From GCA-2737665 sp044344795 (lineage in GTDB: Bacteria; Bacteroidota; Bacteroidia; Palsa-965), in NCBI GenBank assembly GCA_044344795.1, contig JBIJCF010000028.1, forward strand, positions 1 through 46,243: 46,243 nt of DNA, given 5' to 3'. This document shows, in pieces, positions 25,334 to 33,340 of this stretch. Below the pieces are notes generated by a model, which saw only the letters and a program-made list of their open reading frames with translations, had not been told where the DNA came from and did not search any database. A program made the translations under genes and the position numbers. The stretch's first letter is position 1, and each line of letters begins with the position of its first letter.

Positions 25334-27196
25334 TCAGTTGAATACTTGCATGTCGTACAACTTACGGTAGGTTCCTCCGGACTCGAGCAATTCATTATGA
25401 GTGCCGCGTTCGAGAATTACGCCTTGTCCCATCACAATTATTTCGTCGGCATGCTGAATGGTGCTCAAGCGGTGTGCGATAATGATGGAAGTTCGGTTAC
25501 GCATTAGATTGTTCAATGCATCCTGCACCAAACGTTCACTTTCGGTATCTAATGCGGAGGTAGCTTCATCCAAAATCAAAATAGGAGGATTCTTAAGCAC
25601 TGCGCGTGCAATGGCTAAGCGTTGGCGTTGTCCTCCTGACATTTTATTGCCGCGATCGCCGATATTGGTATGATAACCTTCCGGCATTTGTTGAATAAAC
25701 TCATGCGCGTTCGCCACTTTGGCGGCTGCAATGATTTGTTCTTCGGTAGCGCTTTCTACACCGAACGCGATGTTGTTCAATACGGTGTCATTAAACAAAA
25801 TCGATTCCTGTGACACAATACCCATCAAAGCTCTCACATCATGTGTGCGCACATCACGTATATCCACACCGTCAATTTTCACAGCACCTTCGCTGACTTC
25901 GTACAAACGTGGTAATAAATCGGCCATCGTTGTTTTCCCGGAACCGGATTGTCCCACCAATGCAATTGTTTTGCCTTTGGGAATTTTCAAATCGATGTGT
26001 CGTAACGCCCATCCGTTATCCCCTTTGTGGTATGCGAAGGAAACATTTTCGTACACAATTTCTTTGTCGAATTGCGTCATGCGTTTTGCATTCTCTTTAT
26101 CGCGAATCTGATCATCGGCGTGCAGCACGACATTGATGCGATCCATTGAAGCAAGACCTTTCTGAACGTGATAATACGCTTGTGTAAACTGTCGCACGGG
26201 ACCAATCAATTGCGAAAAAATCATGATGTATCCGATGAAGTTTTCTGCGGTTAACGATTCATCACTATCCAATACCAGTTTACCACCGTAATACATCACT
26301 ACACACATTACAATCACGATCAAAAATTCGCTCAGCGGTGATGCCAGATCTGTTTTGCGATAATTACGCACCATCGTTTTGGTGTACGCTTGATTAGTGG
26401 CTTCGAATCGTCCTGCTACTTTGTGCTCGGCATTGAATCCTTTGATAATGCGTAATCCGCCTAACATTTCTTCCATTAACGAAAGCAAATCTCCGAGTTG
26501 GCCTTTTGCTTTGAATGAAGATTTTTTTAAACTTTTTGCCACAATTGCTAATACACCACCAATAATTGGTGTGGTCAGGAAAACAAACAAGGTCAGTTCG
26601 GGACTGATCGCCACCAAAGAGGCAAGAAATACCACAATGGTGACCGGTTCACGAAAAATCATTTCTAACGAACTCATGATGCTCCACTCCACTTCCTGCA
26701 CATCAGCCGACATACGACTCATGATATCACCTTTACGTTCGCTGGAAAACCAGGAAAGCGGCAGTGATAATGATTTGTGAAACATTTTATTGCGCAAGTC
26801 ACGTACCACGCCATTACGAATAATTGCTAAAAAGAACATCGCGAGGTAGCGAAACAGACTTTTGAAAAAGATGATGACCACCGCTGCCACACAAATGCCG
26901 ATCAATGCTTTTAAACGACCGGTATTTAAGTCGGGAGCATCTAAAATGTACGCACTCATGTGATAGTTAACTGTACTTAAAATTCCCTCCATGGAGTATT
27001 GCATGGCAGGCAGTCCGTCGTCTACTGTTTTTTGGTAAAGAGTAGTGTCGCTGTTAAACAGTAATCGCAACAGCGGAATAATTGCGAGCAACGAGAATAG
27101 ATTGAAAAAGACAGATAGGATATTAAACAGAATATTCAGCCACGCATATTTCCAATATCCGTTAACGAATTTTAATACCCCGAAAATCTGCTTCAT
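25334..27196 (-). CDS. MsbA-like ABC exporter (fused permease and ATPase)
   Basis: A half-transporter of about 620 aa. Six transmembrane helices fall in roughly residues 15-330, with the coupling segment LSWFSSERKGDIMSRM. The nucleotide-binding domain has Walker A GQSGSGKTT, signature MSGGQRQRLAIARA, Walker B ILILDEATSALD and the switch His in IIAHRLST. Type IV exporters of this kind flip lipids or export drugs; an MsbA-like lipid role is inference. I chose the ATG at 27196, because the longer frame begins at a TTG that is part of the -7 box TACTTTTG. Confidence 0.92.
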   Translation of the reverse strand: MKQIFGVLKFVNGYWKYAWLNILFNILSVFFNLFSLLAIIPLLRLLFNSDTTLYQKTVDDGLPAMQYSMEGILSTVNYHMSAYILDAPDLNTGRLKALIGICVAAVVIIFFKSLFRYLAMFFLAIIRNGVVRDLRNKMFHKSLSLPLSWFSSERKGDIMSRMSADVQEVEWSIMSSLEMIFREPVTIVVFLASLVAISPELTLFVFLTTPIIGGVLAIVAKSLKKSSFKAKGQLGDLLSLMEEMLGGLRIIKGFNAEHKVAGRFEATNQAYTKTMVRNYRKTDLASPLSEFLIVIVMCVVMYYGGKLVLDSDESLTAENFIGYIMIFSQLIGPVRQFTQAYYHVQKGLASMDRINVVLHADDQIRDKENAKRMTQFDKEIVYENVSFAYHKGDNGWALRHIDLKIPKGKTIALVGQSGSGKTTMADLLPRLYEVSEGAVKIDGVDIRDVRTHDVRALMGIVSQESILFNDTVLNNIAFGVESATEEQIIAAAKVANAHEFIQQMPEGYHTNIGDRGNKMSGGQRQRLAIARAVLKNPPILILDEATSALDTESERLVQDALNNLMRNRTSIIIAHRLSTIQHADEIIVMGQGVILERGTHNELLESGGTYRKLYDMQVFN

Positions 27197-27202
27197 CGGA
27201 TG

Positions 27203-27210
27203 CAAAAGTA
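27203..27210 (-). promoter_or_regulatory. -7 promoter element TACTTTTG for the ABC exporter
   Basis: On the minus strand the box is a perfect TAnnTTTG, 6 bp before the ATG at 27196. It is divergent from an identical box for the thioesterase, 47 bp away. Confidence 0.7.
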
Positions 27211-27257
27211 CGGAAACGGATCACACTTATGTTGAATAAACTTGGTGCATTAAGTTG

Positions 27258-27265
27258 TACTTTTG
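27258..27265 (+). promoter_or_regulatory. -7 promoter element TACTTTTG for the thioesterase gene
   Basis: A perfect TAnnTTTG match 4 bp before the ATG at 27270. The TTG at 27255 that could extend the frame lies at its edge. Confidence 0.7.
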
Positions 27266-27269
27266 CCGC

Positions 27270-27782
27270 ATGAAAACCAGAAAAGCTTCCGACTCGCTTG
27301 CTATTGCAACGCACCATGTATTGCCTAACGATACGAATAACTTGAATAATTTATTCGGAGGCAGATTGATGGAGTGGATGGATGTGATTGGTGCTATATG
27401 CGCACATCGTCATTGTCGTCGTGTAGTGGTAACAGCAACGGTAAATCACGTAGCGTTTCATCATCCAATTCCTTACGGCAGTATTGTTACGCTGGAAGCG
27501 AAAGTTTCGCGAGCATTTTCTACATCGATGGAAGTGTTTATTGATGTATATGTAGAAGACCCTGTTTCCGGTGAGCGCATGAAGTCGAACGAAGCGATAT
27601 ACACGTTTGTTGCAGTTGATCAGAATGGTTCACCATTACCGGTGCCGCAATTAATTCCAGAAACTGATATTGAAAAAGAGCGTTACGAAGGAGCATTGCG
27701 CAGAAAGCAATTGGCGTTGATATTAGCAGGTAAGCTGAAGCCGGAAGAAGCTTCCGAGCTAAAAGCGCTGTTTGGTGCTTAA
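27270..27782 (+). CDS. Acyl-CoA thioesterase (hotdog fold, YciA/BFIT-like)
   Basis: A protein of about 170 aa. The hotdog-fold motif reads HHVLPNDTNNLNNLFGGRLM followed by EWMDVIGAICA, with the catalytic N..GG..M..ID pattern (here WMD), then FHHPIPYGSIVTLEAKV. Such enzymes hydrolyse acyl-CoA to free acid and CoA in the cytosol. The ATG at 27270 is used because the upstream TTG overlaps the promoter. A 16-bp palindrome and a terminator follow. Confidence 0.9.
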   Translation: MKTRKASDSLAIATHHVLPNDTNNLNNLFGGRLMEWMDVIGAICAHRHCRRVVVTATVNHVAFHHPIPYGSIVTLEAKVSRAFSTSMEVFIDVYVEDPVSGERMKSNEAIYTFVAVDQNGSPLPVPQLIPETDIEKERYEGALRRKQLALILAGKLKPEEASELKALFGA

Positions 27783-27803
27783 GAATATGAATGTTCAACG
27801 ATA

Positions 27804-27819
27804 AGTAACCGCGGTTACT
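27804..27819. repeat. 16-bp perfect palindrome
   Basis: AGTAACCGCGGTTACT reads the same on both strands and lies between the thioesterase stop and its terminator. It could be a protein-binding site, but its position at a 3' end is unusual for an operator. Confidence 0.6.
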
Positions 27820-27824
27820 AATGG

Positions 27825-27855
27825 AAAGGCTCGATCCAAAGATTGGGCCTTTTTT
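27825..27855 (+). terminator. Intrinsic terminator of the thioesterase gene
   Basis: AAAGGCTCGATC (27825-27836) pairs with GATTGGGCCTTT (27841-27852), allowing two G-U pairs. The loop is 4 nt and a run of six T's covers the end. Confidence 0.85.
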
Positions 27856-27924
27856 ATTGAAATGAGCGGCTAATTGTGTGAATAATTTTATTGCTTTAGG
27901 AAGGAATCTATTCGTGTTCGCGCT

Positions 27925-27932
27925 TATTTTTG
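27925..27932 (+). promoter_or_regulatory. -7 promoter element TATTTTTG for the lipoprotein gene
   Basis: A perfect TAnnTTTG match 23 bp before the proposed ATT start at 27956. Confidence 0.6.
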
Positions 27933-27955
27933 TGGCACATTAAAAAATATCATCC

Positions 27956-28720
27956 ATTAAAAAAGCATTATTTATTGTAGCCGGAGCGATGTTGTTACTC
28001 GCATCTTGTCAAATTGAACGTCGTCATCATTTGGGCGGATTTTATACCCACAAAATCGAACGACGGACTCCAGCGAACAGTGTGAAAAATGATGGCGTTG
28101 TCAACTCAGGTTTTACATTGATACCTTCTAAAATCGACAAAGTCAGCGACGTCTTTATTGATAATGGTCTAGTTCCAAATGAAGAGAATCTATCATGTAC
28201 TGATTCCAGTGGCGGTAGGTTCGATCTGAACGAAGGTTCAGATATGAGAAAAAATGATGTTTCAACGGAGATATCTTCGAGTTGTCTGAAGCCGGAGCAG
28301 AATTTCAATAAGGCTCAAGTTGGTAAGCAAATTTTGACAAGAGAGCAAAATAATAAATACGCCTCTACACAATTCGACCCTGAACAGAAACGAATTCTTA
28401 GAATCGTTGGCTGGATTTTAATTGGACTCGGTTTAGTTGGAGTAATTTGGCTTCTGGGTCTAATATTAATTCCGATTGGAGTTGTAATGGTTATACTTGG
28501 ATGGGAATCTAAAGATGAGAAGAAGCGAAGTTCGAAATCTAATTCCCCCCCGCAAGATTTGATTGATGTAGTGTATTTAAAGAATGGGTCTATCATACGT
28601 GGAATTATTATTGAACAAGTTCCGAACGTAAGCTTAAAAATTCAAACTTCTGATGGGAGTATATTCTTTTACAAGATGGATGAAATTGAAAAAATCACCA
28701 AGGAGAAGCCGTTGAATTAG
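27956..28720 (+). CDS. Lipoprotein with C-terminal membrane helices; apparent ATT start
   Basis: A protein of about 254 aa. Between the in-frame stop at 27941 and the ATG at 27989 there is no ATG, GTG or TTG. Reading from ATT at 27956 gives (M)KKALFIVAGAMLLLASC, a perfect lipoprotein signal; the ATG at 27989 would leave only MLLLASC. Further features: a CQIERRHHLGGFY motif, a low-complexity Ser/Asn region, two hydrophobic stretches (about 149-182: RIVGWILIGLGLVGVIW onward), and a C-terminal domain DVVYLKNGSIIRGIIIEQVP that I have seen in other Bacteroidota envelope proteins. Function unknown. Either a non-canonical start or a mutated ATG explains it. Confidence 0.7.
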   Translation: MKKALFIVAGAMLLLASCQIERRHHLGGFYTHKIERRTPANSVKNDGVVNSGFTLIPSKIDKVSDVFIDNGLVPNEENLSCTDSSGGRFDLNEGSDMRKNDVSTEISSSCLKPEQNFNKAQVGKQILTREQNNKYASTQFDPEQKRILRIVGWILIGLGLVGVIWLLGLILIPIGVVMVILGWESKDEKKRSSKSNSPPQDLIDVVYLKNGSIIRGIIIEQVPNVSLKIQTSDGSIFFYKMDEIEKITKEKPLN

Positions 28721-28728
28721 TGATAAAT

Positions 28729-28768
28729 ATGCACATCCATGAGCTAATTTTAGCTCATGGATGTGCAT
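28729..28768. repeat. Near-perfect 19-bp inverted repeat (hairpin)
   Basis: Arms 28729-28747 and 28750-28768 are fully complementary (core ATGCACATCCATGAGC) with only two unpaired bases between. It lies 9 bp after the lipoprotein stop, so it may act as its terminator or stabiliser, but no long T-run follows. Confidence 0.8.
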
Positions 28769-28854
28769 TATTGCTGGGAGCACCATTGGTCTTGTTATTA
28801 GCAATAGCCAGGTTTTCTATGCGTTGATTTGTCAGCTACGGCGCTATTTAGATC

Positions 28855-29055
28855 GTGCGTGGGTTAACACGATCCATTCAACATGCGATGCATCTGGATC
28901 TAGCCACAGCATGGACTTTCAATAAACTATTTGTTGTCGTTTTCCCTGTGATGATCATGATTTACGTGCACGTCATCGGATTGGCATTTGGGAAGAAGTG
29001 GTTTTATTTTTTGCGAAGCTTTTATCGTCGCGACAAAAAAACTACGAAGGAATAA
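28855..29055 (+). pseudogene. DUF2752-like protein, probably truncated
   Basis: A 66-codon frame from a GTG. GLTRSIQHAMHLDLATAWTFN followed by a hydrophobic helix matches the second half of DUF2752 proteins, which normally begin with a membrane segment and CPxCGLTR. Here the residues before GLTR are IVR, both Cys are missing, and the same frame upstream carries a TAG (28849) and a TGA. Upstream the same frame still encodes a hydrophobic run (LLLGAPLVLLLAIA), suggesting a decayed gene that once started further left. It overlaps the 3' end of the dus gene by 14 bp. Confidence 0.5.
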
Positions 29056-30034
29056 GCGCTTCGTAACGAGTTCCTATTTCATCCAGAATACTCAATACTT
29101 CACTGCTGTTGTTTTCTGTAACAAGGCGCGTACGAATCTCTTTGAAATTGGGAAGCCCTTTAAAATAATTGGAGTAGTGGCGACGCATTTCGGTAACCCC
29201 CGTTTTTTCGCCTTTCCATTCAATCGATTTTATCAAATGTGTTTTACAAACTTCGACACGATCCTGAATAGTTGGGGAAGGTAGGTGCGTTCCTGTTTTT
29301 AAGAAATGCTTTGTTTCGTTAAAGAACCATGGATGGCCAATGGCTGCTCGTCCGATCATAATGCCGTCCACGCCATATTGCTCTCTCATTTCCAGTGCTT
29401 TTTCGGGAGAGTCAACGTCTCCATTACCGAAAATTGGAATGCTAATTCGAGGATCGTGTTTCACTTCTCCAATCAACGTCCAATCTGCATTTCCTTTATA
29501 CATCTGTGAACGTGTCCGTCCGTGAATGGAAAGCGCTTTGATGCCTACATCCTGCAAGCGCAGCGCTACTTCACGAATGTTGATTGAACTTTCATCCCAG
29601 CCTAAGCGTGTTTTGACCGTAACCGGTAAATGTGTGGATTGAACGACAGCTTTAGTAAGTCGTACCATTAAATCAATGTCCTTCAATACGCCCGCACCAG
29701 CACCTTTGCACACCACTTTCTTAACGGGGCAGCCGAAGTTGATATCGAGAATGTCGGGTTGAACGGCGTCAACAATTTTAGCTGAAAGCGCCATAGCTTC
29801 CTCATCACCCCCAAAAATCTGAATACCGATAGGCCGTTCGTAATCGAAAATGTCCAGCTTGTGTCGGCTTTTTATCGCATCACGAATTAATCCTTCAGAT
29901 GAAATAAATTCGGTGTACATTAAATCGGCGCCATGCTGTTTGCACACGTAACGGAACGGCGGATCACTGACATCCTCCATAGGCGCCAGCAGCAAGGGAA
30001 AATCAGGAAGAGTAAGATGAGCAAGCTTCACCAC
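29042..30034 (-). CDS. dusB: tRNA-dihydrouridine synthase
   Basis: A 330-aa FMN enzyme reducing uridines in tRNA. Visible motifs: LLLAPMEDVSDPPFR at the start, IQIFGG, DINFGCPVKKVVCKGAGAGVL with the active-site Cys, VKTRLGWD, IHGRTRSQMYKG and GIMIGRAAIGHPWFF. The order and length fit DusB-type enzymes. The start is GTG at 30034 (a second GTG follows directly); no ATG is available nearby. The promoter was not identified. Confidence 0.9.
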   Translation of the reverse strand: MVKLAHLTLPDFPLLLAPMEDVSDPPFRYVCKQHGADLMYTEFISSEGLIRDAIKSRHKLDIFDYERPIGIQIFGGDEEAMALSAKIVDAVQPDILDINFGCPVKKVVCKGAGAGVLKDIDLMVRLTKAVVQSTHLPVTVKTRLGWDESSINIREVALRLQDVGIKALSIHGRTRSQMYKGNADWTLIGEVKHDPRISIPIFGNGDVDSPEKALEMREQYGVDGIMIGRAAIGHPWFFNETKHFLKTGTHLPSPTIQDRVEVCKTHLIKSIEWKGEKTGVTEMRRHYSNYFKGLPNFKEIRTRLVTENNSSEVLSILDEIGTRYEALIPS

Positions 30035-30074
30035 AGCGTATAATCCTTCGTTCGTTGAATAGGGTACTTCTCGT

Positions 30075-30082
30075 TACCTTTG
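30075..30082 (+). promoter_or_regulatory. -7 promoter element TACCTTTG for the CPBP gene
   Basis: A perfect TAnnTTTG match. Its last three bases (TTG, 30080) head the open frame but are unlikely to be the start. Confidence 0.7.
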
Positions 30083-30100
30083 CACAAAATTACGCAAAAC

Positions 30101-30973
30101 GTGGAGCAAGAAGAAAGTCCGAGATTATTTAACCTCACACCCGGTTTTCAGGTATGGCTGCTAATTATATTGAATTTTGCTGCAGGAGGAATTATCCAAT
30201 TGCTTTCGGGTGTTGATGCGCTGCAATGGCTCAATGCAGGTCCCGATAGCGGACATTCCGTTTTAACAGGGCGCATGGCGATTGCGCTGTATAGTTGTAT
30301 TGCGTTTTTACTTCCCATTTTGGTGTTCGCCAATGCTATTCCTACAGAACGTTTTTACTGGCTGAAACTACATCAAAAAACTTCACTAACGAATTATTTG
30401 ATCGGTGCAGTGGTGATGATATTGGGTGTGTTTAGTGTGGATGTGGTGTATAATCTCATCAAAGCACAAGTGACGATGCCGGAATTACTGGAATATGAAA
30501 AGCTAACTGCTGCGTATTCCGATTGGTTGCTCATGATGCCCGATATGGGGAATTTGTTCACCGCATTATTGTTTAATGCTTTAGTGCCGGCAGTTGCAGA
30601 AGAATTGTTTTTTAGAGGAGGCGTGCAACAAGCTTCAACCGGTTGGTTGCGCAATGGACACGCTGCTGTTTGGTTCACGGCTATCGTGTTCAGTTTTATC
30701 CACTTTGATATGATTGGTTTTCCTGCTCGCGTCCTGATGGGTGCAACGCTCGGTTATTTATTCTACTTCACCGGCTCCTTGCAAGTAAGTGTGTTGGCAC
30801 ACTTCTGCTTCAATGCGTTTACGATTGTGGTGAGTTATCTCGAGCAACAAAATCCTTCCGGATTTTGGGCGAGTTTCAATGTTCCTGCTGCGGTTGGTTT
30901 TGTAGCTCTGGGAATAATTGTTGCACTGCTATACGTGCTGTTTCGCAACAGTAAAAAGGTGCAGTCACTATAA
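30101..30973 (+). CDS. CPBP-family intramembrane glutamic endopeptidase
   Basis: A polytopic membrane protein of about 290 aa with eight or so hydrophobic helices. CPBP motifs are present: AEELFFRGGVQQ (EExxxR), then FSFIHFD and the final His in LAHFCFNAF. Related proteins are CAAX-type or bacteriocin-immunity proteases. No ATG occurs near the front; GTG at 30101 is the best start, 18 bp after the -7 box, whereas the TTG at 30080 overlaps that box. The 3' end overlaps queD by 6 bp. Confidence 0.85.
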   Translation: MEQEESPRLFNLTPGFQVWLLIILNFAAGGIIQLLSGVDALQWLNAGPDSGHSVLTGRMAIALYSCIAFLLPILVFANAIPTERFYWLKLHQKTSLTNYLIGAVVMILGVFSVDVVYNLIKAQVTMPELLEYEKLTAAYSDWLLMMPDMGNLFTALLFNALVPAVAEELFFRGGVQQASTGWLRNGHAAVWFTAIVFSFIHFDMIGFPARVLMGATLGYLFYFTGSLQVSVLAHFCFNAFTIVVSYLEQQNPSGFWASFNVPAAVGFVALGIIVALLYVLFRNSKKVQSL

Positions 30974-31429
30974 ATTATCGTCGGCGTACCATTCCGCATA
31001 CGACGTAGAAGTCTCGCGCAGACGCAATGAATGTAACACCACATTATCCGGTAAGTGTGATTGTATTCGTTGTTTAAAATCGAGTAATAACATTTCGCAC
31101 GTAGGTTGGTAATTCACCAATACGATGTTCAGGTGAGGGTCGTCGTTTTTTACCTGATAGGTGTGATCTTCCGGCAGCACTAATGCGTGGTCGAATACAT
31201 CGAGAATTTCCTTTTTCACAATCACCTTCAAATCGCTGAAATCCATAACCATTCCGTGTTTCGGATTTCCCGGTGCGAATAAGGGTTTGCCCGCCAATCG
31301 TACATCCAGTACATAGCTATGTCCATGAATGTTTTTACATGCTCCGTCGTGCCCGGGTAAAGCATGGGCCATTTCGAAACGAAACGTTTTGGTAAGTCGG
31401 ATGGTGGGTAATCGCTTTAAATTGATCAT
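30968..31429 (-). CDS. queD: 6-carboxytetrahydropterin synthase QueD-like
   Basis: A 153-aa PTPS-family enzyme making 6-carboxytetrahydropterin for queuosine/7-deazaguanine synthesis. Zinc ligands are His in FEMAHALPG and both His of NIHGHSY; the catalytic Cys is in CKNIHGH, with LDVRLAG, MVMDFSDLK, FDHALVL and YQPTCEMLL following. Other queuosine genes are not in the window. Its leader carries three phased CTAG boxes. Confidence 0.9.
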   Translation of the reverse strand: MINLKRLPTIRLTKTFRFEMAHALPGHDGACKNIHGHSYVLDVRLAGKPLFAPGNPKHGMVMDFSDLKVIVKKEILDVFDHALVLPEDHTYQVKNDDPHLNIVLVNYQPTCEMLLLDFKQRIQSHLPDNVVLHSLRLRETSTSYAEWYADDNL

Positions 31430-31469
31430 AAAAATGCAGCGTTGGGGTCTCCTCTCATAGTTGGTTCCC

Positions 31470-31508
31470 GCTAGTTTTCACTAGTTTTTTACTAGCTTTA
31501 CAAAAGTA
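31470..31508 (-). promoter_or_regulatory. queD leader: -7 box and three mutually pairing CTAG boxes
   Basis: The minus strand has TACTTTTG (31501-31508), a -7 element about 72 bp before queD. It is followed in the leader by GCTAGT (31491-31496), ACTAGT (31480-31485) and ACTAGC (31470-31475). Box 1 can pair with box 3, and ACTAGT can pair with either, so alternative hairpins are possible. On the plus strand TAGCTTTA (31493-31500) could serve the next gene. Confidence 0.5.
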
Positions 31509-31526
31509 ACCAAATTCAAGTATAGT

Positions 31527-32477
31527 ATGCGGGAAGTGAGGATGTTCACGTGTTTAGTGTGGTTTGTTTTTTGTGGTATCTCCGAATGTTCAGCACAGAT
31601 TGTCTCAGATCAACCTAACGGTTCTGGGGACACATCTAAATTGTCAAATCGTGTTAAGGTCGTACAGTCTCGCATCAAATCAGGTCTCCAACTTCGTGAG
31701 ATTTCCGCTTTCTGGGGAATTGATCTAAAACGTCCTGAATATTTGACGCCGGCAGAGTTTTTCAATATTGTTCCGCGGTCTGATTTGTTGAATCAAAATT
31801 TTGAAAACTTTGGATCTTCGGATGTTACTAAATTTTCGCCATCTACGTCGCTTGGCGTCCAGCTTGGTTTTGCCGTGAAAAGAAAAGCTGAGGACGATAA
31901 AAAGTTTTCAGCAGTTTTTACTGTGGGATTTCAACATGCATCCGGCCCTCGTTTGTACACGAATGCGCTAACTGAAATTTCCACTCCTGTGGATACCATA
32001 ATTGCCTTCCAAACCGGTCAATTTGTCCCTATAGATTCGGTGGTCGCACAAACATACAGTGCCGAGATGGTTTGTAAACAGCTGAGGTTGGATTTGTCGG
32101 TTGTAATTAGTTCCAATCCACAAAATCGTCTTGCTGTCTTTTGTGGTTTCGGGTTGTTGGCGGCTCAAAGCATTACAAATTTAACTACAGTTAAACTTAA
32201 CCAATTTACTTATTTTAATCCCACCATTCCTCAGGTATACGAGAGTATAACTGCACAGGAGCAAATTGAAAAATTCAGACCGGGAGCTGTGCAGGGAGGT
32301 GGATGTTATGTGCCGTTGGGGTTCAGATTGAGAATTTCTAACGAGCATCCATTCTGGTCTAAAGTTAATTTGAAGTTAGAAATGCGTCCCACCTTGTTAA
32401 TGAATAACATTCCGGGTTTGGGTAGGTATTGGCAAACCCAATATATTAATCAATTCGGCATTTCCTACGCCTGGTAA
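31527..32477 (+). CDS. Hypothetical secreted, probable outer-membrane barrel protein
   Basis: A 316-aa protein with a signal peptide (FTCLVWFVFCGISECSAQ). I do not recognise a family. The mature part has a short polar segment, then beta-strand-like alternation (VQLGFAVKRK, FSAVFTVGFQH, QLRLDLSVVI, VPLGFRLRIS, LKLEMRPTLL) and ends in an aromatic residue (ISYAW). This is the usual finish of outer-membrane barrels. An in-frame ATG at 31542 is an alternative start. It stands alone between queD and the secretome region. Confidence 0.55.
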   Translation: MREVRMFTCLVWFVFCGISECSAQIVSDQPNGSGDTSKLSNRVKVVQSRIKSGLQLREISAFWGIDLKRPEYLTPAEFFNIVPRSDLLNQNFENFGSSDVTKFSPSTSLGVQLGFAVKRKAEDDKKFSAVFTVGFQHASGPRLYTNALTEISTPVDTIIAFQTGQFVPIDSVVAQTYSAEMVCKQLRLDLSVVISSNPQNRLAVFCGFGLLAAQSITNLTTVKLNQFTYFNPTIPQVYESITAQEQIEKFRPGAVQGGGCYVPLGFRLRISNEHPFWSKVNLKLEMRPTLLMNNIPGLGRYWQTQYINQFGISYAW

Positions 32478-32846
32478 AGTGCTCCTGGTACTTTGTTTAT
32501 TTAACTTCTTCGCAAATAATTTATCGGTTTTCCCGGGTTAATCTTCATTCCGGGAGATGAGCATGAAATTTAACGGGTAACATACCCGGAATTTGATTAG
32601 TACTTGGCTCTTTTTTAACTAGTTGCTATTCAGTGTTTTATATTAATTCCTTCGGCGAAAAAGTCCGAAGCTACTTTTGTTCACAAAAATCATTAAAAAT
32701 AAGCACCTGATAATCAGTGTTATAGGAATTTTGGTCCCGTTAGATAAGAAAATAATTTCACTTACGGCGACTTCAGGTTTGATTTTAACTTTTTTTTAAT
32801 CAAATTGCGGTTTAGAATTTTTCACAATGCATTATTGATAAGTATC
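32478..32846. other. Gene-free leader region with hairpins and a promoter-like box
   Basis: No gene is seen. There are small hairpins CGGGTA/TACCCG (32574-32588) and CTTCGG/CCGAAG (32650-32670). Directly after the second comes TACTTTTG (32672-32679), a perfect -7 box on the plus strand. It lies 168 bp before the next ATG, so either the next mRNA has a long leader or a small RNA starts here. Confidence 0.4.
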
Positions 32847-33278
32847 ATGAAAAAAATATTTCTACTCATTTTTTGTTGTTGGTGTTCGATAGCGGCCACC
32901 GCTAATGTAATTGAATCTTCCTCCTTAATGCACTGCAAGATTGCGAGAGAAAGCAATATAGCATTGAACGAATATGATCCGGAAGTTCTAATTGATGATG
33001 AGGTTTCTGAGATAGCTGCTTTGGAGGCACGAATGAATGTTTTGTTGGCTCAATTCCATGTTTATATGTCAGACAGTGTAAAACGAACTGTTTTTGAACG
33101 GGATTTAGCGCCATTTATTTATGCTAAAGCCGAAGTTGCGTGTCCGACGATTAAGCTAGAATCATACATGACTAGTCGTAACAAGTTTGAAGTTACTGCA
33201 GATATAAGTTATCGGGAATTGCAGTTTGCAGTGGGGATATTAACCGATGTCGTAAATCATCTTAACGCGATTAACTGA
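32847..33278 (+). CDS. Hypothetical small secreted protein
   Basis: A protein of about 143 aa. The ATG at 32847 gives signal MKKIFLLIFCCWCSIAATA; an in-frame TTG at 32805 is less likely. The mature part is largely helical and acidic (EYDPEVLIDDEVSEIAALEA), with three Cys in all after the signal region. I recognise no family. It is followed by a possible small ORF and the first giant T9SS gene. Confidence 0.55.
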   Translation: MKKIFLLIFCCWCSIAATANVIESSSLMHCKIARESNIALNEYDPEVLIDDEVSEIAALEARMNVLLAQFHVYMSDSVKRTVFERDLAPFIYAKAEVACPTIKLESYMTSRNKFEVTADISYRELQFAVGILTDVVNHLNAIN

Positions 33279-33340
33279 TTTAACGTGAACCAAGATAAGT
33301 CGAGCATATGTACCACACTGTTTACTTAAGCATTTACCAC

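Noticed and set aside
31436..31508. preQ1-I riboswitch upstream of queD
   Set aside because: AAAAAACTAG recalls the preQ1-I tail, but the required G-rich stem and the ACCCTC-type partner are not in the right order. I keep only the pairing boxes as a finding.
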